The notes under the pieces: model-generated
The model's database searches: none
What the model saw: only the letters and a program-made list of their open reading frames with translations
What the model was told of the DNA's origin: nothing
Made by a program: the position numbers and the translations under genes
NCBI RefSeq assembly: GCF_000350225.1
Contig: NW_005179141.1
Location: 62,001 to 126,000 of the forward strand
Length of the DNA stretch: 64,000 nt
Reading direction: 5' to 3'
Origin: Chondrus crispus
Taxonomy: Eukaryota; Rhodophyta; Florideophyceae; Gigartinales; Gigartinaceae
In this document: positions 53,221-64,000 of the stretch, one piece after another
How the letters are laid out: each line of letters begins with the position of its first letter
Position numbering within the stretch: position 1 is the stretch's first letter

Positions 53221-53944
53221 TGTAGTGCACTGTTACGCCTCCCTCAATCGCGAGGCATACGCGGGATGCCACCCTCCCGGGTGCGCATCCCACGTGTTAC
53301 CCACGTATGATCGTGTACATGTACCACGTGTAATCGTGTAACTACCCACCCAGGCATGGCCGGGTGTAAGCCCTGTCGAAGTACGGACAGTCTGTCACTC
53401 CACGTCTAGGCGTGTCGATTCCCACGTGTAGGCGGGTATCATAACCCTATACAGGGGGTATTGCGTACTGTACAGCGCTGAGGCTGGTACGCCGGTAATT
53501 ATTGCCGTGTTCTAATTAATTAATAATAATAATTATTATTATTATTACGACGTCGACTAGTATATAGTCGACGCTCGACCCTAAGTAAAGAAGGCACGAA
53601 GCCTTGGGTTCTTTTCCTAAGCTTCTGGAATCTCGGTAGTAGCCTCGCGCCAGTATAGCACAAGCCGTGCTACACTACGCGAGCCCATCTACGACCGCGA
53701 GTCCCAACCGCTCTACCGCGCGTGCTGCTACCGAGGATACCAACCGCTCTACCGCGCGAGACGTCCCTACCGCTCCGCTCCCTCTGGGCGATCCCCTGTT
53801 CTAACCCTCCTTTTTGCTACCTATTGCGCCGATCGCGCCCGGACCCCGTTTGCCGGTTATCACCGGGTGGTCTCCCGTACAACCCGCGTTCCGAACACGC
53901 GTGCTCTGCCCTGGGGTTATACACCGCGACCCCAGTGCACGACG
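53221..53944 (+). repeat. 5' LTR of element D
   Basis: It starts TGTAGTGCACTGTTACG and ends CAGTGCACGACG, so the termini are nearly inverted. It contains CACGTGT motifs near 53290-53330, a palindromic (TAA)n(TTA)n stretch around 53525-53550 and GTCGACTA / TAGTCGAC arms around a TATA-like loop near 53555-53575. Confidence 0.8.
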
Positions 53945-53947
53945 TTT

Positions 53948-53965
53948 TGGTCTCCCGACCTAGAA
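53948..53965 (+). promoter_or_regulatory. Primer-binding site, element D
   Basis: TGGTCTCCCGACCTAGAA, the same as in elements 1 and B. Confidence 0.85.
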
Positions 53966-54047
53966 GTCTGCGGAGTCTCTAACCCTTTTCTCTTTTCTAT
54001 TTGTTTTTTTTGAGGGTGCTCACCACCGTTCACAGGTGTTTCAAGAC

Positions 54048-56310
54048 ATGGTGTCCGGGTCGGAGAGTTCCCGAGAAACCCGTCCCCGAGACGTTCCTGC
54101 GCCTATAGCGGCGTGGATAACTCGGAGCTGCCGTGAGGCGCTCCGAGAAGCCGAAAGGTTTACGCTCAGAACGGTGGCTGAGAAACTCGCAGCGCAATCG
54201 TCGGCGCTGCGAGAGAACCTCAACTCCTTCGTGTAGGAAACCGTCGCCACGCAGGCGGATGTACAATCCGCGCGCGAGCGCGATCGCCTCTCCGCCCTGG
54301 AAGGCGTATTGACCAAGGCCTGGCAAGAAGACATCGAGGCCAGGGTCGAGGAGGCGATCCTCCCTCTGAAAACGGAGATCGCTACTGTAACGGTGGAAGT
54401 CAAGTCTCTCCGTCAGGAAATAACCGTCCTCAAGACGTACCGCCCCGATCCGGCGCCTGTTACTCAGGACGGATCGGCGGCGCCCACCCCAGCCATTGCT
54501 GCTGTTAAGCCTCCGTCCATTGGCGGAGCCACCACAACGCCCCCCTCGGGCGAAGTGCCAGTCACCTCCCGGAGACGGGAGTTACCTCCGTTGAACGAGA
54601 ACTTACTCTTGTCCAACGTCACGATCTCGGCGTTACAGGCCACGGGGATACCCGTCCCCTCCGTGGGGACCAGTACCCAACTATTCGCCGACCCGACGGC
54701 GTCAATAGTCCCCGCGAGGGCGTTCCCAGAGGACGCCCCCGCCGGTCAGGACCCCCGTGAGGGTGAATTACCCTCCCGGAATCCCCCGGGAGGAAACCCC
54801 GACTCGAGGGGAAGCTCCGACGGCGATGGCGAGGGACGACGAAAAAAGTCTAAGCCAAGCCGGAAGAAACGCGACTCTCGACGTCGGAAGGGGGGCAAGA
54901 GTGCCTACCCGCCATCCGAGGGACCCTCCTCGTCGTACTCGAGCTCAGCCTCGTCTTCGCCCTCTGACTCGGAATCGGATTCCGAGTCAGAGTCACTCAC
55001 GGCCCCGCTGCCGACGTTCGGCCCCAGACAGAAGCACGTCTCCGTCTGGAAGCCGACGAACCACCGCTTCCGGGGTGTATGTAATTACCGAGCGTATCGC
55101 CTCGAGGACACGAGGCAGACCCGTGGATGACAAGGTCTACGCCTCGACCCGTAAGAGGGTACAGTACCTCCTCGTGGTGATGGGAGATTACAAGTTCAGC
55201 GGGGTGGACCCAATCAGGGTCATAAGTTTCCTTGCGCGTTGCAAGGAGAACTTTGATAACGCCAATATGACTGAGGCGATGGCCCTGATGGCTCTCCCCC
55301 ACCTGTTATCCCCGCCGGCAAAAGAGGCGTATGAGTCCCAAAGAGGGTTACACCGCAAATCCCAAGGGATCGCGAACTAGGCGGCAGCCGTAAACTGGTT
55401 GCTGCGCACTTACGCGACCAACCTCGAAATTGAGCACGCCCTCACCGCGCTGAGAATTACGCCAAAACCGGGCGAACTGGAAACCGAGTACGCCACTCGG
55501 ATGCTGAACGCCCTCGGGAGATGTGGCGACGTACACTCGCCCTACGAGAAGACTACCCTGTTCATCGAGGGGCTCACACCGGCGATCAAGCCGTTAGTTC
55601 TGCAAACCCGCGAGGATCGACCGCGATCCTCGTTCGGGGATACGGTGGCTCACGCGCGCTCCCATAGAGAGGCCCTCCGAGCTCAGCAAGCCCCGAGTCG
55701 CCGGGTGGAATTTACTAGGCCCCGCCCTGGTAAGCAGGTCCTTGCCGCTCTTGATAGCGTTCCATCTTCAACGACCGGTCCCACCGCCAGCTACCAAACG
55801 GCGGCGGGTGCCGAGAATTACTTCGCCACGGAAGGGTACAACGCTGGCGGGATGCCTTCCCTACCAACGGAGGACTCCTCCTTCAACGATGGAGATTCGC
55901 TTTTCTACGGCGACCGGCGCAAGCCGTACCAACCCGCTGCGGAGCGTACGGGGAGCCCCCACGGGCCCGCCTTCGGGCGACCCTCCCGGAACATCCAGAA
56001 GGACCTACGGGGACCCCCGTCCCCGCAGATCATCTGCTTCGCCTGTTACAAGGTCGGGGACCATATAGCCCCTGACTGTGACTTGAAGGTGAAGGATTTC
56101 TCCCTCGTACCTCATCAGTACGAGAAGCTGAGCACGGCACAGAAAGGCCGGGTCCCCTCGGACGCGTACCTCCGCGCCGTCGCTCTCCTCAGTTATGAGG
56201 CCAACCGGGTAATTAATCCCGCTACCGCGGCCGACCCGCCGCCGCATTTAGGCACGGGGACGAAGACTGCCCCGCCCCCTGACGGCGTTCGACAACCTCC
56301 AAAAAACTAG
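54048..56310 (+). pseudogene. gag region of element D (broken)
   Basis: It begins at an ATG (54048). It includes a helical N-terminal part, a Ser/Asp-rich linker and a capsid-like region. A zinc knuckle CFACYKVGDHIAPDC (CX2CX4HX4C type) lies about 90 codons before the stop. A few breaks. The gag end (A-rich run, stop) is followed at 56315-56338 by a stem-loop with perfect 8-bp arms ACCTCAGC / GCTGAGGT, and pol is in the -1 phase. Confidence 0.8.
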
Positions 56311-56399
56311 GAGAACCTCAGCCCGCAGCAGCTGAGGTAAACCCGGGCTCCGCCCCGGATCAGTCGCCCAAGCTGGCGGACGAAGACTCACCTCCAAAG

Positions 56400-59300
56400 G
56401 TGGAGAAGCGGTTCCGAATTCTCGGCCGCAACCATACTGGTACTAGCCAGGATAACCCCGATCCCGAAGGACTCGGTACTCTACGCCGACCATGGCGGAG
56501 GAACATCCCAGCGCTCGCCCCGGGTGTTCCGACCTCCGAGACAGTAATGACCCTGTCTCGGAGAAATTACAAGGTCTACGCTGACCTTGGACTGACACCA
56601 GCGATATTGCTGAGACAACTCACCATTCTCGACACGGGAGCGGGATCTAATTTTGTCCGGGCTGACACGTTACCCACAGGATGGGAGTCTCTCCTCATCC
56701 CGGGCGAAGTTCCGACAATTGCAGACGCAAACGGACGGCCCTTGCGTACCAGCGGTCAAATACCACTGGTGGTGCGGGTAGGTGACCGCACCATGAAGTG
56801 CACATTCATCGTCTGTGAGCGATTGGCCGCCCCCGTTATTCTGGGATGCGAATTTAACGACCGATTTGTCGAAGCCATCTACCCCCGACGCAAGCTCGTG
56901 GAGTTGGACGACGGTACGAAGGTACCCATCGTTCGGAAACCGGCTCGTCGTGCCGCGGACCACCCTCCGCTCCCGTCGCAGCAGGAGTATTCCCCCGAAG
57001 CAGGGCGTACTTCCCCCAAGCTTAAGGTCGCCCGTGCAGTGGATATCCCCGCCGGTACCCAAACGTGGGTTTACGTCACAAACGGAAGGAGTGGACTTTC
57101 GGTCGTAGAGCCGAACCCGCAATTATATGCGAAGCACAGAGTCTCCATCTCCAACGGAGTGGTTCACCTCTCCCCGTTGCAGGAGTTTCGGGTCCTGGTG
57201 GCCAACTTCTCAGCGGCCACCAAGAGATTATCGAAGAACCAAGTAGTGGGTTTCGTATCCCCCCATCCCCGCGGGATGATCCGCACGGCGATGCCGTCAG
57301 ACGCAGTTCTGGCTGCGGAATTTCACGAGGGGCACCCGCCGGTACAGAACGACGACTCCCCTCGGCCAACCTCCTCAACCCCGGAGCCGGACTCCCATCC
57401 CATGGATGTCGTCCCCCTCGACCACCTGCCGCCGCACCAGCGTAGGCAGGTCAGCACCATGCTCAGGCCATACGCGGGCATGTGGAACGGGACTCTGGGC
57501 GATGTTCGCGAGACAAACCACCGCATCGAGCCCACCCCCGGCGCTAGGCCGTTCCGTTGCCAACCGTATCGGGCAGGACCACGCGCCCGAGAGGCGGAAC
57601 AAGCCTCGGTTGACGAGATGTTGGCTAACGGGGTGACCACCCGATCGAAATCCGAATGGGCGTCGCCTGTCGTCCTCATCCCCAAGCAGGATGGAAGCCT
57701 CCGTTTTTGTGTCGACTACCGTCGTCTAAACGCTCTCACCGTGCAAGACACGTACCCTATTCCTCGCATGGACGAGTGTCTAGACTCCCTCGGGGAGGCC
57801 AAGGTGTTCATCACCTTGGATTGTAACTCCGGCTACTGGCAAATTCCGGTAGCCAAGGAAGATAGAGCAAAAACCACGTTTACGTGTCATGCTGGGACGT
57901 ATCAGTTCAACCGAATGCCCTTCGGTCTGATGAACGCCCCAGCTACATTTCAAAGAATGTTGGATATTCTCCTCTCCGGCTACCGATGGAAGAGTTGCTT
58001 GATTTACTTGGACGACATAATTATTTTCTCCAAGGATCACGACTCCCATCTCAAGGATGTGGAGGTTATACTCCAAGCCCTACAACAGGAGGGTTTATCA
58101 CTTAAGCTCAAAAAGTGTAAGTTTTTTCACGACTCGGTAGAGTACTTGGGACATATCATTCGACCGGGGGAACTGCAAGTTCACCCGAAGAATGTCAAAG
58201 CGCTCTCCGAAGCGACCACTCCACGGACCCAAACGGAGCTCCGCTCCTTTTTGGGGATGTGTAACGTATACCGACGATTTGTCGCCCACTTCGCTAACAT
58301 AGCGGCGCCTCTGACGGCTATGCTCCGCAAGGGAGAACCAGATCTCCTTCCCACCTTTGCGGACGTCCAAACCACGTCCTTCAACACGTTGAAGGAGTGT
58401 CTAATTTCCCCCCCGGTGTTGAAGCTTCCTCGCCTCGGGTTACCCTACTCGCTCGATACTGATGCGTCAGACGCTCAACTGGGTTGTACCTTGCTACAAA
58501 CCCATGAGGATGGGCACCGATAACCGGTTGGGTATTGGTCCCGCACGCTATCTACAGCGGAACGCAATTACTCGACGACCGAGAAAGAATTCCTCGCCAT
58601 CGTATGGGCGATTCAAACGCTGCGGCCCTACCTGGAACGCGAGCGGTTTACGGTCAACACCGATCACCATTCTCTCCGGTGGCTCATGAACCTCGTCGAT
58701 GCGAGTGGTCGACTTGCCCGGTGGCGCTTGCGCCTTGCCGAATATGACTTCGACGTGACATACGTGAAGGGAATCAAGAATTGCCTTGCCGACGCCTTAA
58801 GCCGTATACCCTCCACGGGGGGTACTACCGTCCCGGTGGACGAGGAGATACCTTGTTACTCAGCTTTGGACCTTGAGGACGATCCTCTGTTCACAGAGGA
58901 AAATGATGACGACCCTGAGGCCGACGTGACATCCGGCTGTTATGCCTTGGAACCCCCGGCATCAAAGACCGCGCTGACGCACGACGATTTTTCGCGGGAG
59001 CAACTCTCCGGTCCCCTGTGTAAGGAGGTGGCTTCCCGTCTGGCGAAGGAGGAGGGTTCCGCCCAACTCCGTTTGTCACGGTTCTTCATCAACACAGAAG
59101 GTTTAATCTGTCGGAAAGCCCACCTGGATGGTGTCGAACAAATTGTCGTCCCAACAACCCTCCGTGACAGGGTGTTGTATTTATCGCATTATCCCGCCAC
59201 CGCAGGTCACCCTGGAGGTCGGCGTTTATTCTACACGCTCCGGCAGCGGTATTACTGGCCAAGCATGTCGGTCGATGCCTATTCCACAGTCCGGATGTGT

Positions 59301-61109
59301 CCCGACTGCGCCAAGGCCCGCATCAAATTGCGTAAACACAACTCAGAATTGAAGACGTTCCCTCCATCAGGCCCCCTGGAGTACATCGCAATTGATATCC
59401 TTGGAGAACTGCCCCGAACCCCAAGAGGACATCGTTACCTCTTGGTGATGACGGACCGTTACTCCAAGTTAACCCGAACCGTACCCTTACGGAAAATCAC
59501 CGCCGAGACAGTAGCTCAGGCGTTCATTTCACACTGGGTCTTCGTTTACGGAGCCCCAGTGAAGCTCCTCTCCGACAACGGGAGTCAATTCACTTCGAGG
59601 TTCTTCCTCGCAGTGTGCAAAATCCTCTCTATTGAGAGTGTGTTCACGACCGCATATCACCCCCAGACTAATGGGCAGGTGGAAAGATTCAACAGAACGT
59701 TGGTCTCAACTCTACGGCACTATCTGGCCGATAACCAACGTGACTGGGACCAGTACACGGATGCCCTCACCTATGGCTACAACTGCACGGTCAACCACAT
59801 GATCGGCATGAGGCCATTTGAGCTGGTGTTATCCCCGACGCCGAGTCCGTTGTCCCTACAGCAAACTCCGCTGTTGGCACCCTCCGCCTCACGGGCGCAT
59901 TTCAAGTTCCGCTTCCTCGCGTGGTTGCGCGGTCTCATGGCCACGGCTGACAAGAACCTACGCGCCGGACAGGAACGCTACAAGAACGACTTTGACAAGC
60001 GGATTCGACTCCCTACGCCGGAATATCAAGTAGGGGACCAAGTCCTCGTTAACCGAGAAGCGGCAGTACGCTCAGAGGAGCGAACCGACAAGGATCGGGT
60101 GAACAACAAACTCGCACCGCGCACTGAGGGACCGTTCCCCGTGGTAAAGGTGGATGACCATACTGTCACCGTCCTTCGAGGTACCGGGCTGAAGGACAGA
60201 ATCTCTCGAGATAGAGTCTTCAAGGCCCCCCCGCTACGAAACGCGGTAGGGGACGCTACGCCCTCGTTGGCGGATCAGCGCGATGATGGGGAAACCCCGT
60301 CGTCGGACACGACTCCCATCCGAGAGAGAGGCATTGAGGGACAGTTGGGTAATCTACCGCTCGACGACCTCGAGCCGGCGGAGGACGCCGCCACCCCGGC
60401 GCCTCCTCCCGCGCACGCTCCGGGACTGATGGATGCCCTGACCAGCGGAACCCCGGAGCGGGTTATATCTCGACTCGCTCCCACCCCCTCCCAGGTAAGG
60501 GAGGTTCCATCTTCGAACCGAAGAACTACGGCTACTGCATTGGTGAGAGGAAAACGGGCACCCCGTAGTGCGCCGGGGTCGCCCGGGAATGCGCGTACAC
60601 CCCCCCGAGCCGCGACCTCCAATGACACGTGTCGCGCCCGAGGGAGAAATGGCGACCCGCCAAGATGGACGAAGGGCAGCTTACACGATCGGGCCACGCT
60701 TGCTCCCTTGCGAGAGACACCCGAACCTTCCGCACCGACACCCGCGGGGCGAGCCGTCCAACAGGCTCTGTCGGAGGCCATACCGGCCCTTGCCGCGAGG
60801 TGTACTTTTAACCTCAGCGGCGCTGGCCTGCCACCGTCGCCGGCCCCACCTCCGCCGCGTTCTCCGACCTCCCCGGGGATGTTACCCACCGAGTACGTCG
60901 TAGAATCCCTCTCCGGGCATGCCGCCGGCTCGGACGGAATTCCGGTGTTTCGCGTTCACTGGTATGGCTATTCTACGGACGACGACACCTGGGAACCAGC
61001 CCACCACGTTGACTACAATACCGTCGTACGTTACTGTCGACGCAAGCACCTGCTGGTACCCGCTCGGTCACTATGGGACCGGCCCGAAAGCGTCGGTATG
61101 CAGCATTAG
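56400..61109 (+). pseudogene. pol region of element D (lightly broken)
   Basis: Aspartic protease (LDTGAG, about 56630), reverse transcriptase (FCVDYRRLN about 57705; YLDDIIIFS about 58004), RNase H (LDTDASDAQLG about 58455), integrase zinc domain (about 59190-59320), core (SDNGSQF about 59572; YHPQTNGQVERF) and a C-terminal chromodomain near 60890-61060 (YVVESLSGH, FRVHWYGYSTDDDTWEP). Typical chromovirus order. It has about one break. Confidence 0.88.
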
Positions 61110-62165
61110 CCCCGGCCGAAGAGGCCGCGGATAACGTCTCGTACAACGAGGACGGTGACCTCGCAGAAGCGAGAAGGACGGGATTCATCAGTTCGAAGTG
61201 TCGAAGGGAAAAGCCGCCTCCCGTACCAAGGAGGGAACTCGCACATATACCAGGGTCATGACTGGCGGTGAAAGAGGATGCCGAATGCCTAACTCGTAAC
61301 CGAGGGGCTAATACTCGCTCGATCGAGGCATGACCCGCGGTTACGGCGTTAACAACTTATTACCTCGTTGAACGAGGGAGCCCCTTTCCCCCCGTCAATT
61401 CGGGGTGGTGACTCCCTCCCCGTCGAAGTACCACTACTCGCACGGGCGAGGCCGGCCCGCAACTCCGCCGGATGACCCCGAGGGTAAGCCTCGCAAGTTC
61501 GAGACCGCGACTCGCGAGAGAGAGAGAGACGGGACTTGTCGGTTCACAGGTCGGAGGACATCCGACCACTTCCCCCGAGTAGGAAATTCTCGTATACACG
61601 ACGTCGGGATTCGCCGAGGAAAAGGGAAGGGGTCGCATTATTAACCCCCGTTAAGGTGAGGCGTAGACCACCTCCCCGGGGGGGATACAAGGACTCGCTC
61701 GCTCGAGGAGGGCAGCCAAGCAGGACGCTCGGGGATCGCAAGGCAAGACCCGGCGACCGACTCCCTGACCCGCGCCAGGGGGAGGACAGGACACGCCAAG
61801 ACAAGGGTAGGCCAAGCGAGGTCGGAATGAGACTCACCGGCGTGAGAAAACAGAACTCGCCAACTCAAGGCGGATGTCCCTCTACGCCACGTGTACAGCG
61901 CTGAGAGGGTGTACGGCGCGCTCGTCCGCACGTCGGGATCTAGCGGTTTTCCCTCATGTAACGAGGTTTATTCAGGATCTCGGTCCCCACTTCCGTGGGG
62001 CGAGTTAGACTACCTCGCAGGTTCGAGGCCTGGCACTAAATGACTCGACCATCGAGGGACTATTACTCGCACTCTCGAGGGCGTAACTCGACAATCGAGG
62101 GACTATTACTCGCACTCTCGAGAGCGTAACTCGCATATGGAGGACTACAGTGACGCGTACGCGGG
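61110..62165. other. Hairpin-rich spacer of element D
   Basis: No gene. Short CTCG...CGAG inverted repeats are scattered at 61257-61390 and 61970-62140. They include two tandem 43-bp units at 62043-62085 and 62086-62128 containing CGAGGGACTATTACTCGCAC. Confidence 0.6.
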
Positions 62166-63827
62166 CTAGACCTCTTCCACATAGTCCCCGACTTCCTCCT
62201 CCGGCAGCACCTCGCGAGGCTCGCCAGGAGTTACACCACCCTCCTTCTCCGTTGTAGGGGAAGCAGAGGTTCCCTTCTCCACGACCCTGTCGGAATTGCC
62301 CTCCGCCACAACGCGTAGGGGCGTCTCCCTTGCCGGGGAGACGGCCGCTGAGGGCGACGCGCTCCGAGGTACCACGGCACCCTCTTTTGCACCGCCCTCC
62401 GCCACAAGGCGGCGTACCGCGGCCACCATCCGCGGGTTGCGCAGGAGCACCCGCAAGTCCGCCTCCGACAACTCAGTCGGATGGCGTCCCTCCTCGACCG
62501 GGGCCCCTACACGCGTCCCGGTCGCCTCACCTTCGGCCATCACAACATCCGCCGAAGTTCCACGCTCGCCGTGTTTGGCCCTCACCCGCACGGGCTCCCG
62601 AGCCCCGCGTTCGGGATCGCCCCCGGGAGTCTCCTCCCGGACTCGTACGCGCGTGTTTCCGACACTACCCCCAGTGGCCTGCTCCGGTCGCCCGCGCATC
62701 AGCTCGGGCTGGGTGACGTCCAAGGTCCCGGCCGCGATACGCACCCAGTTACCCGTTAGCGGGGTGCCGGCATCATACCTCCGACCTGGGGAGTGATTCC
62801 TCACGCGATGATTGTCATAATGGTGCCCTTGGTTATACGGAACCCGAGGCCAGTCAACACTGTCGTGGATATCCAACAGGGCGAGTAGACGCTCCTGTAG
62901 CGCCGCCGACCTCAGCACCCTCGTCAGATCGAGCCTCCGCAACCACTCCACCACGGCCGTAGGGAGGACATACAGGCGCCCATCATACGTAGACCAGATG
63001 AAGCGCTTGGCTATAATCGCGATCCACTCACTCAGGAACACCATCCATTTTGGCGACTGAGGATCTTCCATCATGCCGAGGCCATAGTACACTAGGCACG
63101 GAGGGAGCTCAGCTATGAAGTCCGCAGGGACTTCATACTGATCAAACCACGTCGGTACCTCGGGGTACCGAGTGTGCAACGTCTCTCGCTCGAACGAGGT
63201 TACCTCGACCCACTCATAGGCGATGAATACCCCCATTCGGTTTCTTATACGACGCTCGAATTTCAGCTTCCCATGCATCACGGGATCTCGCCGCCTCTCC
63301 AATTCCACGTCATAGCCGGGGGGCATCAACGGAGTGTTCCAGGCCATCAACGAGACTGAGGGTACCTCCTCCCTATCGCGGAGACCCTCCATTACCCGCC
63401 GTAAATTAGCGACATAACCCTGGTCCGCCTCCGACCTGTACGCCCACGTGTCGAGCCCCCACGCTCGCGGGACTAACCGATTACACGGCGTACGGCGAAT
63501 GCGCTGCCGGAGAAAACTCACGAACGCTTCACGCGACTCGGCGTCCGTCCGCCGAAACTCGGGGCGCAATAATTCCCTCTCCACGACCAATCGGTGGGTA
63601 AAATCGCGGGAGAACACGGCTTGCAAACTAAGGCCACCCGGGAGCTCGCCCGACGCAGTAGCGTACGTACGGACTAGCTCCGGATCTCGCAGACCCTCCG
63701 CCGAGAGGAAGGGAGCCCTCTCGAACAAGAGGGGGGCGTCGCTCACGGTTTGCCCCCACAACTCGCTCGGTCGAGGCCACACGCCGCCATCTCGGGCGTA
63801 TATCCCCGCGTACATGGCGTCCTGCAT
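62166..63827 (-). CDS. Antisense ORF of element D, 553 aa
   Basis: Minus-strand gene-like frame 3' of pol, starting at the ATG at 63827 (MQDAMYAGIYARDG). The first 330 residues look globular and are rich in Trp, Tyr and Arg; the last 200 are disordered and rich in Gly, Glu, Arg and Pro. Residues about 245-300 contain YYGLGMMEDPQSP and, about 33 residues on, GRLYVLPTAVVEWLRRL, the same pattern and spacing as in the antisense ORF of element B. A WP motif followed by an aromatic/Asn-rich segment comes after it in both. No domain family is recognised. The true start could lie further upstream. Confidence 0.62.
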   Translation of the reverse strand: MQDAMYAGIYARDGGVWPRPSELWGQTVSDAPLLFERAPFLSAEGLRDPELVRTYATASGELPGGLSLQAVFSRDFTHRLVVERELLRPEFRRTDAESREAFVSFLRQRIRRTPCNRLVPRAWGLDTWAYRSEADQGYVANLRRVMEGLRDREEVPSVSLMAWNTPLMPPGYDVELERRRDPVMHGKLKFERRIRNRMGVFIAYEWVEVTSFERETLHTRYPEVPTWFDQYEVPADFIAELPPCLVYYGLGMMEDPQSPKWMVFLSEWIAIIAKRFIWSTYDGRLYVLPTAVVEWLRRLDLTRVLRSAALQERLLALLDIHDSVDWPRVPYNQGHHYDNHRVRNHSPGRRYDAGTPLTGNWVRIAAGTLDVTQPELMRGRPEQATGGSVGNTRVRVREETPGGDPERGAREPVRVRAKHGERGTSADVVMAEGEATGTRVGAPVEEGRHPTELSEADLRVLLRNPRMVAAVRRLVAEGGAKEGAVVPRSASPSAAVSPARETPLRVVAEGNSDRVVEKGTSASPTTEKEGGVTPGEPREVLPEEEVGDYVEEV

Positions 63828-64000
63828 CGGACACCAGCTGACTATACTCGCCGGCTACACTCGCGAGGCGTACGAACACACTCGACCACCCCGTAGTCGG
63901 AACACCTTGCGCTCCGCCGACCGGTCATATCGGGCTTAGACCCGGGACACTTACGCCACTTGGCGGAAATCAATTCGGGCATCCACCCGAGATACTGTAC

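Larger units (their letters stand above)
53221..64000 (+). mobile_element. Element D: Ty3/gypsy chromovirus, runs off the window
   Basis: LTR at 53221-53944, primer-binding site at 53948, gag at about 54048-56310, pol with chromodomain at about 56400-61109, a hairpin-rich spacer and an antisense ORF (62166-63827). The 3' end lies beyond the window. It is broken, with a handful of breaks across gag and pol. It inserted into the C-type LTR at 52485-53220. Confidence 0.88.

Noticed and set aside
1-64000. tRNA or rRNA genes
   Set aside because: No cloverleaf with A and B boxes and no rRNA-like conserved block was recognised on reading either strand.

Overview
This window comes from a transposon-choked nuclear genome of a eukaryote. 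It holds chromodomain-bearing Ty3/gypsy LTR retrotransposons, a PIF/Harbinger-like and two pogo/Tigger-like DNA transposons, and a 15-kb CMC (CACTA-like) DNA transposon. There is no bacterial operon structure, and I recognise no tRNA, rRNA or conserved host gene. The lineage cannot be fixed from the sequence. A compact, intron-poor alga such as a florideophyte red alga would fit, but that is a guess. LTR elements are GC-rich; the DNA transposons are closer to even base composition.

Layout. 1-8025: two pogo-like elements (437-2700, and a battered copy at about 5560-8025), a PIF/Harbinger transposase (3804-5021), a scaffold gap (2795-2822), and a solo LTR with a perfect 5-bp target duplication (7308-7939). 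From 8026 to the end of the window everything is one nest of insertions. An antisense LTR fragment (8026-8317) is cut by an old chromovirus, element 1 (LTR at 8318, gag-pol 9510-15163, resuming at 36676). Element 1 is split by element A (15164-36675), an internally deleted LTR element with nearly identical LTRs. Element A is split by the CMC transposon (17377-32419). Element 1, or a neighbour with a similar LTR, is hit again by element B (39225-52484, looks whole) and by element D (53221 to beyond the window).

How the parts work. The CMC transposon has 16-bp CACAG-type inverted ends, a 2-bp GC target duplication, subterminal tandem repeats, a Tnp2-like transposase of about 1190-1270 residues, a second gene with a possible Tudor-like module, and a third antisense gene with a basic N-terminus and a coiled coil. 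Elements 1, A, B and D share the same primer-binding-site sequence; element A's copy differs at two bases. In 1, B and D, pol lies in the -1 phase after a gag stop that sits beside a stem-loop. B and D also carry a long antisense ORF 3' of pol. The two antisense products share a sparse motif pattern and may be one protein family.

Most notable: the antisense gene family in two divergent chromoviruses; the duplicated hairpin plus polypurine motif that frames the extra 3' module of A and B; the CMC insertion exactly in the loop of that hairpin; and the multi-gene CMC transposon, which must be young because it sits inside an element whose LTRs differ by only about 1%.
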